Source: JAGREO01 sp020446285 (lineage in GTDB: Bacteria > Pseudomonadota > Alphaproteobacteria > Geminicoccales > Geminicoccaceae). Taken from it: a stretch of 64,000 nt of DNA. The stretch's first letter is position 1, and each line of letters starts with the position of its first letter. The DNA lies in NCBI GenBank assembly GCA_041398005.1, contig JAWKVP010000005.1, positions 62,001-126,000 on the forward strand, given 5' to 3'. Position numbers and translations under genes: made by a program. The notes under the pieces are model-generated. The model was not told the origin of the DNA, made no database searches, and saw only the letters and a program-made list of their open reading frames with translations. Shown in pieces: positions 8,658-16,596 of the stretch.

Positions 8658-9536
8658 TCACGCCACAATCTGGGCAATTTCGGAAATCACGATATCCGAG
8701 CCTCCTGCTTCCTTGATGGAGCGAATGAGGGCCGGCAGGTCCTGCCGGGGCACCGCCGCCTTGACCGCATAGCCCTGCCCGCCATGCAGCGGCGATATGG
8801 TCGGCTCGCGCATGCAGGGAAGAAGTTCGACCAGCCGCTCGAGATCGTCATTGCCGACATTGGTCTCGATCATCACCCGCCGGCGCGCATCGAGAACGGA
8901 GCGCACCAGAAGGCAGAAGAACTCGATACGCTCCCGCTTGCCGGTATCCTCCATCGAGCGCGGATGCGCGTAGAGCCTCGTCGACGACCGCATGACATCG
9001 GCGAAGATCGAAAGTCCGTTGGCCTTCAGCGTCGCACCGGTGGCGGTGTTGTCGACGATGCAGTCGGCATCCTCCGGCGGAAACACCTCGGTCGCACCGT
9101 AGGAACGCACGATACGCGCATCGAGCCCCTCGCGCGCCAGCCAGTCGCGCGTCAGCCGCTCATATTCGGTGGCGACGATGAAACTCGTCTTCGGCGGCCT
9201 GCCATCGACCAGGAAGGCATGATCGGCGGCGGCGACGATGCGCACCGGATTGAGCCCGGTATCGAGCAATTCCACCAGATCGGCGGATTTCTCCGCCACC
9301 CAGTCGGCACCGGCAAAGCCGATGTCACGCGATCCCGCATGCAGCATCTCGACGATGTTCTGCGGCTTGAGAATCTTGGTCTCGAATCCCCCGAGCGAGA
9401 TCGACGGCCGATAACCGCGCCGGTCATAGGTCAGCCGTACGCCGGCATCATGCAGGATCGCCATGACATTCTCCTGCATCCGCCCCTTGGGCAGCGCCAG
9501 ATGCACGACCCCGCTCTTTCCGGCTTCCTCACTCAC
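8658..9536 (-). CDS. hisG: ATP phosphoribosyltransferase HisG, long form
   Basis: HisG catalyses the first committed step of histidine synthesis, joining ATP and PRPP. The catalytic part contains HLALPKGRMQ, DIGFAGADWVAE, IVRSYGATEVFPP and DCIVDNTATGATLKANGL; DNTATGATL is the PRPP loop. Residues after about 215 (RRRVMIETNVGNDDLERL... VISEIAQIVA) form the ACT-like regulatory domain of the long (292-residue) HisG. It should therefore work without HisZ and be inhibited by histidine. The start is GTG at 9536. It is the first gene of hisG-hisB-hisH-hisF. The 289-base divergent region to 9826 presumably holds its promoter; I saw no attenuator-type histidine-rich leader there. Confidence 0.95.
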   Translation of the reverse strand: MSEEAGKSGVVHLALPKGRMQENVMAILHDAGVRLTYDRRGYRPSISLGGFETKILKPQNIVEMLHAGSRDIGFAGADWVAEKSADLVELLDTGLNPVRIVAAADHAFLVDGRPPKTSFIVATEYERLTRDWLAREGLDARIVRSYGATEVFPPEDADCIVDNTATGATLKANGLSIFADVMRSSTRLYAHPRSMEDTGKRERIEFFCLLVRSVLDARRRVMIETNVGNDDLERLVELLPCMREPTISPLHGGQGYAVKAAVPRQDLPALIRSIKEAGGSDIVISEIAQIVA

Positions 9537-9825
9537 GACAATCGACCCCGCTCACCTCTGGCCACTCACGCTGCGACGCGCGGCGCGAGATATAGGCGAG
9601 CGGCGGGATATCGTAAAGGCGATGGGGCGCGCCCGCGACCAGTCCCGGACAACCGGCGATCACCGGTACTGCCGCCGGTTCAGCCTGCGCCACGGAGCAG
9701 CCATGTTGCCAGCGTTTCCCTGCCATCCATCCATCCGGGCAGCAGCTGCGTGCTTTTGCATGGATTCATCCGGACAGACCGGTACGATCCATCAGGCATC
9801 AAGCACTGCGATGAAGGTCTCCGCC

Positions 9826-11475
9826 ATGACAATCGACCCGGTCACACTCACCGTCATCCAGAACGGCCTCATCCAGGTCTGCAACGAGATGGATCTCGCC
9901 TTTTCGCGTTCGGCCTTCTCGCCGATCATCGCCGAGGCCAATGACCGCTCCGACGGCATCTATCACCGTGACACGGGCGAACTGGTAGCACAGGGAGAAT
10001 TCGGCCTGCCGGTCTTTGTCGGCACCATGCAATATTCGACCATGGCGGTGATCAATGCGGTGAAGGACGGTGCGGCAGGAGCACCCGAGGAAGGCGATGT
10101 CTATATCGTCAACGATCCCTATCTCGGCGGCACCCATCTGATGGATGTGCGCTTCGTCCAGCCATTCTACTACAGGAACGAGATGTTCTGCTGGCTCGCC
10201 AATACCGGACACTGGCCGGATATCGGCGGCGCGGTCCCCGGCGGCTTTTCCGCCAATGCCACCGAGGTGCAGCAGGAGGGCCTGCGCCTGCCGCCGGTCA
10301 AGCTCTACAAGCGCGGCAGACTCGACCACGAGATCATGGCCATCATCAATGCCAACATCCGCGTACCCGAACAGCGCATCGGCGACATCCGGGCACAGAA
10401 AGCGGCACTCAATGTCGGCGCGAAACGGCTCACCGCCTTGCTCGACCGCTATGGCCGGCAGACCATCGACGAGGCGATCACCGAACTGCGGGAGCGTGCG
10501 GAACAGCAGATGCGCGCGAAGATCGAACCGCTCGCCGACGGCATCTTCGAGGCAACCGCCATCGTCGACAGTGACGGCGTGGTCAACGAACCGCTCACCA
10601 TCGACCTGCGGCTGGAAAAGCGCGGCAGCGACCTGCATTTCGACTTCAGCCGCTCGAGCCCGCCCTGCAAGGGGCCGATGAACAGCGTGATCGCCACCAC
10701 CCGTTCCTCGGTGTTTCTCGCCATCAAGCACATCTTTCCCGAAGTGCCGATCAATGCCGGCATGTTCGAGCCGCTGATGATCGACGATCCGCGCGGCACC
10801 TTCCTCCATGCCGAATATCCAAGGCCCGTGTCAGGCTGTGCCGCGGAGGTCAGCCAGCGCATCGCCGAAGCGGTCTTCGCCGCCATGGTCCAGCTCCTGC
10901 CCGAACGCGTCACCGCGGCACCCGCCGGCACCTCCGGCAATCTCGTCATGGGTGGCAGCGATCCCGAAAAGGGCCGGCCGTTCGTCATGTATTTCATCAC
11001 CGGCGGCGGCTATGGCGGCAATGCCGATCATGACGGCCTGTCCTATGGCTGCTCCACCATCGGCATTTCCAAGAGCGCGCCCATCGAGGTCACCGAGCAG
11101 TATTTTCCCGTGCTGTTCGAACGCTATGCGCTGCACGAGGGCTCCGGCGGCGACGGCCGCCACCGGGGCGGACTGGGCCTCGACTATGCCATGAAACTCA
11201 GGCGGGGCGAGGCACAGGCAAGCTTCATCATGGACCATGGCCGAACGGGCCCGGGTGGGGTGCTGGGCGGTGCTGACGGGGCAGTCAATCACATCCGCGT
11301 CCGTCACGCCGACGGCCGCGTGACGGAACCGGAACATCTCTCCAAGGCCCAGGCGATCAGCCTCGCGCCCGGTGACGTCATCGAAGTGCGCACGCCGGGC
11401 GGCGGCGGCTACGGCGACCCGACGACCCGCGACCCGGCAGCCCGCGACCGCGATCACCGGCTCGGCTACATCTGA
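9826..11475 (+). CDS. Hydantoinase B/oxoprolinase family protein (HyuB-type subunit)
   Basis: This 549-residue protein is a full-length HyuB subunit: DPVTLTVIQNGLIQVCNEM, FSPIIAEANDRSDGIYH, GDVYIVNDPYLGGTHLMDV, AEVSQRIAEAV, YFPVLFERYALHEGSGGDG and a glycine-rich C-terminus GGGGYGDPTTRDP. The family partners with HyuA in ATP-dependent opening of cyclic amides (N-methylhydantoin, 5-oxoproline) or in acetone/acetophenone carboxylation. No HyuA is present in this window, so the partner must be elsewhere or the protein acts differently. ATG 9826 is chosen because GAAGG lies 9 bases upstream; ATG 9811 has none. The longer upstream open frame has no homology-like features. Confidence 0.88.
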   Translation: MTIDPVTLTVIQNGLIQVCNEMDLAFSRSAFSPIIAEANDRSDGIYHRDTGELVAQGEFGLPVFVGTMQYSTMAVINAVKDGAAGAPEEGDVYIVNDPYLGGTHLMDVRFVQPFYYRNEMFCWLANTGHWPDIGGAVPGGFSANATEVQQEGLRLPPVKLYKRGRLDHEIMAIINANIRVPEQRIGDIRAQKAALNVGAKRLTALLDRYGRQTIDEAITELRERAEQQMRAKIEPLADGIFEATAIVDSDGVVNEPLTIDLRLEKRGSDLHFDFSRSSPPCKGPMNSVIATTRSSVFLAIKHIFPEVPINAGMFEPLMIDDPRGTFLHAEYPRPVSGCAAEVSQRIAEAVFAAMVQLLPERVTAAPAGTSGNLVMGGSDPEKGRPFVMYFITGGGYGGNADHDGLSYGCSTIGISKSAPIEVTEQYFPVLFERYALHEGSGGDGRHRGGLGLDYAMKLRRGEAQASFIMDHGRTGPGGVLGGADGAVNHIRVRHADGRVTEPEHLSKAQAISLAPGDVIEVRTPGGGGYGDPTTRDPAARDRDHRLGYI

Positions 11476-11597
11476 CCGTTTTCGTCCAATCCCGAAGGAT
11501 TGCGGATTCCTTACGCAAACAACCAATGAAAACCACGGCAGGTGATCCTGCGGGAAACAGGAGCAGGACATCCGCCCGCCCAAGCGGACGCGAGCAC

Positions 11598-13238
11598 TCA
11601 GCCCCAGAGCAGCTCCTCGTCTTCAGTCTCGGTCGCTCGGCGCTTTTCGTGCTCCGTATCCATATCGTCGCCGTCGCTTCGTGCCAACGCGATGATATCC
11701 TCGACATCCGCCAGCGGTTCGTCAAACTCGACTCCGGCACATTCGAAAGTCGAGCGACGGACAATGCCATCGACCGTCCGCTCGCCCGGTAGATGCAGCG
11801 TCAACCGGTCGCCGGGTTCGAGGCCGGGTGGCGCGCCGGCGCCGCTCATGGCGATCGAAGCTCCATGGATCGAGAGATTCATCAACTCGACCTCGTGAAC
11901 CATCCCGCCAACGGCGATCCTTGCCGGCAGGAGGACCGTCTCGCGCGGACAGGCCCGCCGGTTTCCGGCTTCCGATCCCCGCAGGATGCGCGTCAGATTG
12001 ATCCTGAGCTCATGCACGGAATCGGTCATCGACAGGCAATCCTTCTGGATCGCCTGGGCCCCGTCCTCGGACACGCCGAGCGCTTCGCAGGCCTCCGTCG
12101 CGCTGGTGAGAACGGCACTGATCAGATCGGCGAGATTGCCCGTCTCCCCGCCGATCCGTTCCACCACATCATGCTGCCCGGTGACGACATCGGCGACGCC
12201 GAGCGTGCGCTCCTGAACGCTGCCGACCGTTCCCTCCAGTTCACGGAGAACGTGGGTGATCGATTCCGTCGAACTGCGCACGCCGTCGATCTTGCTTGAA
12301 ACCTCCTTCGAGGCTTCTGCCGTCTGTCGTGCGAGATTCTTCACCTCCGCCGCGACCACGATGAATCCCTTTCCGGCCTCGCCCGCCCGCGCTGCCTCGA
12401 TGGTCGCATTGATCGCAAGAAGGTTGGTCTGGTGCGCAATCCGCGCGATCAGCTCGACGATCGACAGGATCTCGGACGCGCTGGCGAGCAGCCGGTCCCG
12501 CTCGCGCGCGACCCTGCCCAGGACCTCCACCGCGTTTTCCAGCGCCTTGCGTGCATCCTCGGTCTCGGAGGTTATCCGCGACATGCCCTCGACCAGGGCA
12601 GCCGTCTCGCCGGAGAGCGTTTCGATGCTCGCATGGCCGTCACGGCTCGATTCCACCAGCTGGTTGCTGCGTTCACGCATGTCGCTGAAACGCATGAGCA
12701 TGCCGAACGCGGACTGGCTCATTTCGTCCGCGCGCAGGATCACGCTCTTGACCGAACGGCTCATCTCCGCCTCGACGGTGTCGGTCAATGCCGCGAGCAT
12801 CCGCCTTTCGGGCTCGGGCAATATCCGCATGAGTTCGCTCGTGGTTCCAGCCCCTTCCCCCGGCAACGACCGGGAATGCGGGCCCGCATGCTCCTCGACG
12901 GCACCGCGCATACCCTCGTCCGAAATGACCTGTGGTCCGGCCGTCCGGCATTGTGCTTCCCCCGTTCGCCGGAACATGGAGGAAACATGCCCGCCGGCCC
13001 GATGGCGTGCCGCATGACCGCGCAAGAACGAAACCGCGAGCAGGCATGCCGCGGATATGAACTGTCCCCATGCGAGCACCGACGCGCACACGCCGGGCCA
13101 AGTTTCATATCCCGCACCGGTTTCATGCAGGACGAGAATCTGCACGACAGCTGCAAGGATGAGGAAACCGCCCGCAATATGCCAGCAGCGGGAGCTTTTC
13201 GCCGGAATGTCCAAGGATGTGTATCCTGAAAGCGTCAA
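11598..13238 (-). CDS. Methyl-accepting chemotaxis protein with C-terminal PilZ domain
   Basis: Two transmembrane segments lie at about 20-38 and 50-70, with only a short loop between them and thus no real periplasmic sensor. A long helical region follows, and the MCP signalling hairpin is at about 250-310 (IAHQTNLLAINATIEAARAGEAGKGF). The last 120 residues form a PilZ domain: the c-di-GMP binding arginines in NRRACPRE and the downstream NLSIHGASI (family (D/N)-x-S-x-x-G). It should couple c-di-GMP level to chemotaxis kinase output. The open frame begins at TTG 13238. A second TTG at 13214 has AGGA upstream, so the start is uncertain. It closes the minus-strand chemotaxis operon, about 90 bases after the preceding gene. 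Confidence 0.88.
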   Translation of the reverse strand: MTLSGYTSLDIPAKSSRCWHIAGGFLILAAVVQILVLHETGAGYETWPGVCASVLAWGQFISAACLLAVSFLRGHAARHRAGGHVSSMFRRTGEAQCRTAGPQVISDEGMRGAVEEHAGPHSRSLPGEGAGTTSELMRILPEPERRMLAALTDTVEAEMSRSVKSVILRADEMSQSAFGMLMRFSDMRERSNQLVESSRDGHASIETLSGETAALVEGMSRITSETEDARKALENAVEVLGRVARERDRLLASASEILSIVELIARIAHQTNLLAINATIEAARAGEAGKGFIVVAAEVKNLARQTAEASKEVSSKIDGVRSSTESITHVLRELEGTVGSVQERTLGVADVVTGQHDVVERIGGETGNLADLISAVLTSATEACEALGVSEDGAQAIQKDCLSMTDSVHELRINLTRILRGSEAGNRRACPRETVLLPARIAVGGMVHEVELMNLSIHGASIAMSGAGAPPGLEPGDRLTLHLPGERTVDGIVRRSTFECAGVEFDEPLADVEDIIALARSDGDDMDTEHEKRRATETEDEELLWG

Positions 13239-13329
13239 ATCCGTTTCACCATGGCAGCAAACCGTTAACAGAAAATTGACGACAGCCCCGAAGGCTGCCG
13301 CACCTCACAGGGACAGGCGTTTCGGGTCG

Positions 13330-13956
13330 TCAGAACAGTGTGATCCTGTCCTCCTCCTCATCAGTTGTCTTGTCTTCCGCATGCTCTTGCACCTGCGCAC
13401 GCCCGTCACCCGTGCAACGTACCAGCGATGCCTTCATGCGATCGCGCATGGAACCCAGATGACAATGGTCGAGCATCGCGAGAACGGCGTCTGCATGGCG
13501 CTCCACCGGCCGCGTTCCGGATGGCATCCTTCCGCGAAGCCCCGAAACGAGCGATTGGAGACAGGCCAGGCGCTGGCAGGCTTCATCGTGATACTGCATG
13601 TCCTCGACCAGACGCCCCGCTCCTCCGGCATCGGGTGCATAACCCGCCTCCCCGCGATCCGCAGTGACGACGGCTCCGGATCGCTGCCGCTCGCCTGCCG
13701 TCGAAAGGGTGACGAGCAGTTCCATGCGGGCCGAAAGCGTGCTCCCCTTGTCCTCGATCAGAACGGCAAGATCCGCCAGCTCGCGCTCGAGAAGCGACAG
13801 AACGAGATCCGTGATCCCTGCATCCTCGGCAGTTCCGGGACACACCGCATCATCTGGACACACCGCATCATAATGACGTCGCCGCGGCGCGGTCGGCCGT
13901 TCCGCCTCGTCTGCCGCATCGCCCACGGGCGGACCGCCCTTCACACGGTGTTCCAT
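13330..13956 (-). CDS. Uncharacterised chemotaxis-operon protein
   Basis: I do not recognise a named family. It starts 3 bases after cheB, so it is translated from the same message. The N-terminal 45 residues are charged and probably disordered and contain a six-residue duplication (DAVCPD/DAVCPG) produced by a tandem DNA repeat. The rest is predicted all-helical (LVLSLLERELADLAVLI; DEACQRLACLQSLVSGLRG). The segment MQYHDEACQRL resembles the helix found at the ends of some MCPs and CheZ-like proteins (consensus Q-x-QD-x-x-RQ). The C-terminus is acidic (TTDEEEDRITLF), somewhat like a tail that could dock on CheY. A role as phosphatase-like or adaptor helical protein in the che pathway is only an inference from position and helix pattern. 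Confidence 0.65.
   Translation of the reverse strand: MEHRVKGGPPVGDAADEAERPTAPRRRHYDAVCPDDAVCPGTAEDAGITDLVLSLLERELADLAVLIEDKGSTLSARMELLVTLSTAGERQRSGAVVTADRGEAGYAPDAGGAGRLVEDMQYHDEACQRLACLQSLVSGLRGRMPSGTRPVERHADAVLAMLDHCHLGSMRDRMKASLVRCTGDGRAQVQEHAEDKTTDEEEDRITLF
13838..13871. repeat. 18-bp-period tandem duplication inside the che-operon gene
   Basis: The 16-mer GGACACACCGCATCAT occurs at 13838-13853 and again at 13856-13871. The period is 18 bases, so the reading frame is preserved and six residues are duplicated. It lies in the disordered N-terminus of the uncharacterised protein and looks like a recent slippage event. Confidence 0.9.
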
Positions 13957-13959
13957 CCC

Positions 13960-15012
13960 CTACACCCGAACCGCCTGCAATCCGCCGCCGGTAAGTGCGA
14001 GGATGCGATCCGCGATGCGTTCGACCGGCATCTCCTCTGCCACCGCACCAATCTCGTTCGCGACCCTTGGCATTCCGTACACGGTGCAGCTCGCCTCGTT
14101 CTGGCCGATCGTCGACGCGCCGGCCTCGCGCATGGCGAGGAGGCCCTTCGCCCCGTCACTCCCCATGCCGGTGAGGATGACCCCGATACTGTTGCCGCCG
14201 GCGGTCAGCGCGACCGAACGGAAGAGAACATCGACCGACGGTCTGTGCCCCGAAACCGGTTCGCCGTCGTGAACATGACAGACATAGTTCGCACCCGATC
14301 GGGCAAGTTCCAGATGACGTCCGCCGGGTGCGATATGGACGTGTCCCGGCAGGACCCGGTCGCCGTCACGCGCCTCGACCACCTTCATCGCCACGTCGCG
14401 ATCCATCCGCCGGGCGAAACGGTCCGTGAATTCCGCCGGCATGTGCTGGGTGACGAGAATGGCCGCGGCCGAGGCAGGCATCGCCTCGATAATCTCGCGA
14501 ATGACCTGAACGCCTCCCGTCGACGCGCCGATGGCGACGATCTTCTCGGTCGAGACCTCCCCGCGGCGTAACCCCGGATGCGCGGGCCTCTTCGGGGATA
14601 CGCGCAAGCGCACGCGGTTCCCCGCGGCAAGACGAACCTTGCGGCGGATCTCGTCGGCCAGTTTCACGATCCCGCCGGCAAGGCCGAGCGCCGGCTTGGT
14701 GACAAAATCGACGGCTCCGAGCTCGAGCGCCTGCAGCGTCGCTTCCGCGCCCTTCGCCGTCAGCGAGGAAACCATGACGACCGGCATCGGACGAAGGCGC
14801 ATCAGCTTCTCGAGAAACTCGAGACCGTCCATGCGCGGCATTTCGATATCGAGCGTCAGCACATCCGGCGAGAGCTGCTTGATCATGTCACGCGCCTGAT
14901 AGGGATCGCGAGCGGCGCCGACGACCTCGATGCCGGGATCCTCGCCGAGCAGTGTCGCGAGCATCTGGCGCATCATTGACGAATCGTCGATCACGAGAAC
15001 CCGGATGGCCAT
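13960..15012 (-). CDS. cheB: Chemotaxis response regulator protein-glutamate methylesterase CheB
   Basis: CheB removes methyl groups from, and deamidates, MCP glutamines for adaptation. The 350-residue protein has a receiver domain (VLVIDDSSMMRQ; phospho-Asp in LTLDIEMPRMDGLEFL; FVTKPAL) and a methylesterase domain. The esterase domain shows the catalytic Ser in AIGASTGGVQVI, His in VTQHMPAEFTDRFA and Asp in LTGMGSDGAKGL. The ATG at 15012 follows GAGGT. It lies 7 bases after cheD in the chemotaxis operon, downstream of cheR and cheD, and is followed by the uncharacterised helical gene after 3 bases. Confidence 0.96.
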   Translation of the reverse strand: MAIRVLVIDDSSMMRQMLATLLGEDPGIEVVGAARDPYQARDMIKQLSPDVLTLDIEMPRMDGLEFLEKLMRLRPMPVVMVSSLTAKGAEATLQALELGAVDFVTKPALGLAGGIVKLADEIRRKVRLAAGNRVRLRVSPKRPAHPGLRRGEVSTEKIVAIGASTGGVQVIREIIEAMPASAAAILVTQHMPAEFTDRFARRMDRDVAMKVVEARDGDRVLPGHVHIAPGGRHLELARSGANYVCHVHDGEPVSGHRPSVDVLFRSVALTAGGNSIGVILTGMGSDGAKGLLAMREAGASTIGQNEASCTVYGMPRVANEIGAVAEEMPVERIADRILALTGGGLQAVRV

Positions 15013-15019
15013 TGCAACC

Positions 15020-15679
15020 TCAATCGTAGAGTTCGATGTCATCAGCACGCGCGCGGGTTTCCACCGACCGCGCCATTTCGCACTCGCGGCGATAGAGTTC
15101 ACCGTCGTTACGGCGACGCAGGAGGAGCATCCGCGCGCGCCCCGAAACGGGATAATAGTGGATACGTCGCGGTATGGTTCCGCCGACATGACGCGCCACC
15201 GGCGGCAGCCCCTCCTCGGCGAGATAGCGTTCCACGAAATCGATGTTGCGCCGGCCGATCGGTACACCGCCCTCGCCCTCGGTCAGGTTGGAGCCGCCGA
15301 AGATCTTGACCTCGAGCCGCCGCTTTTCGCCGCCGCGCTTGATCAGGTCGTTGATCAGCACTTCCATGGCATGGTTTCCGTAGCGCATGGCGAAATCGAG
15401 ATCTCCCCACTTGCCGGTATCGCTCGCCGGCAGGAGAAAGTGATTGAGCCCGCCCACCCTGGCGACCGGATCGCGGATGCAGGCGGCAATGCAGGAGCCG
15501 AGCAGCGTCACGATCATCTCGCCCGGATGCGCGCTGACATAATGCCTGCCGGGCAGGACCATGACGGATATCGCATTGAACCGCGGATCGAAGAAACGCC
15601 TTTGACCATCCCTCGATTGTTCCTGATCGAAGCCGGTCCGGGTCGGAAGTAGAGGGGCGTCGTGCCGGCTGTCGCTCAA
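15020..15679 (-). CDS. cheD: Chemoreceptor glutamine deamidase CheD
   Basis: CheD deamidates receptor glutamines and in some species modulates CheC/CheY. The catalytic Cys/His are seen in LLGSCIAACIRD and GGLNHFLLP. GGSNLTEGEGG, IGRRNIDFV and GGTIPRRIHYYPVSGRA are the other conserved blocks. A very good Shine-Dalgarno (GGAGGG) precedes TTG 15679, which overlaps the cheR stop as TTGA. I take this TTG as the start, giving 219 residues. The family usually needs about 160-200, so about 45 N-terminal residues are extra. The longer open frame is a shadow of cheR. Translational coupling to cheR is evident. Confidence 0.9.
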   Translation of the reverse strand: MSDSRHDAPLLPTRTGFDQEQSRDGQRRFFDPRFNAISVMVLPGRHYVSAHPGEMIVTLLGSCIAACIRDPVARVGGLNHFLLPASDTGKWGDLDFAMRYGNHAMEVLINDLIKRGGEKRRLEVKIFGGSNLTEGEGGVPIGRRNIDFVERYLAEEGLPPVARHVGGTIPRRIHYYPVSGRARMLLLRRRNDGELYRRECEMARSVETRARADDIELYD

Positions 15680-16518
15680 TACACCCTCCGGTAGGTCGTA
15701 CGCCCGGCAGGCTTCAATCCCGGATGCCGGTGCATCAGCGATTCGGAATGACCGAGATAGAGAAAGCCGCCGTCCCGCAGGAGTTCGCAGAAACGGTCGA
15801 CCAGACGTGCCTTGGTCGGTGCATCGAAATAGATAAGCACATTGCGGCAGAAGATCGCGTCGAACGGTCCCTTCATGGGCCAGGCCTGCACGAGATTGAG
15901 CCGCTTGCAATGAACCATCGATGCGATTTCGGGGCGGATACGGCGCATCGGTGCGCTACTCTCCATAACCGGTCGGGTGAAACGGTCGATCTCGCCGCTG
16001 GCCAGTGCCTTGAAGGCGTCGAGCGGATATGTTGCACCCCGGGCCCGGTCGAGAACGCTGGTATCGATATCGGTCGCAAGGATCTTGGCATCGACCGGTT
16101 GCTTGTGAATATCCTCGCGCGCCAGCGTCATGGCGATCGAATAGGGTTCCTCGCCCGTCGAACAGGCCGAGGACCAGACCCGCAAACGGCGCCTCGCCGC
16201 GTCGCGTAGCCAGTGACGAAGCTCGCCGGCGAGATGATCGAAATGATGCGGCTCGCGAAAGAACGAGGTGAGATTGGTGGTGATCGCATTGAGGAGAAGA
16301 CCCAGTTCGGCATCCCTGCCCGGGCCTTCGAGCAGACGGATGTAATCCGCGAAAGATCCAAGGCCGAGCTGCCGAAGACGTCTGGAAAGCCTCGTATAGA
16401 CGAGCTGCCGCTTGGAATCCGCGAGATAGATACCGGCGATATCGTGGACCAGTCCCGCAATGGCCTCGAAATCGCGGTCGGTCAGCTGGAATTCGCGGCT
16501 CATGGTCAGGGTCGGCAT
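15676..16518 (-). CDS. cheR: Chemotaxis protein methyltransferase CheR
   Basis: CheR is an S-adenosylmethionine-dependent glutamate methyltransferase acting on MCPs. An N-terminal helical domain (FEAIAGLVHDIAGIYL... YTRLSRRLRQLG) precedes TTNLTSFFREPHHFDHL. The SAM fold follows with VWSSACSTGEEPYSIAM, ILATDIDTSVLDRA, FDAIFCRNVLIYFD and LYLGHSESL. The beta-subdomain that binds the C-terminal pentapeptide of receptors is present, which fits the DWQEF tail of the MCP just upstream. The start is at ATG 16518, with an alternative at 16503; neither has a strong ribosome binding site. Confidence 0.95.
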   Translation of the reverse strand: MPTLTMSREFQLTDRDFEAIAGLVHDIAGIYLADSKRQLVYTRLSRRLRQLGLGSFADYIRLLEGPGRDAELGLLLNAITTNLTSFFREPHHFDHLAGELRHWLRDAARRRLRVWSSACSTGEEPYSIAMTLAREDIHKQPVDAKILATDIDTSVLDRARGATYPLDAFKALASGEIDRFTRPVMESSAPMRRIRPEIASMVHCKRLNLVQAWPMKGPFDAIFCRNVLIYFDAPTKARLVDRFCELLRDGGFLYLGHSESLMHRHPGLKPAGRTTYRRVY

Positions 16519-16596
16519 GACGATCGCGTGCTCCGCTTCGACATGATCCGGTCCGGGAAGCTCCCCGGACCGATCGGGGGGATCGTCTCTCTCGTC

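Noticed and set aside
9537..9825. Possible histidine attenuator leader before hisG
   Set aside because: No histidine-rich short frame with a ribosome binding site and terminator/antiterminator stems was visible on the minus strand.
11487..11502. CAATCC-CGAA-GGATTG hairpin after the hydantoinase gene
   Set aside because: Perfect but only 6 bp, without a T-run; kept out of the feature list for lack of support.
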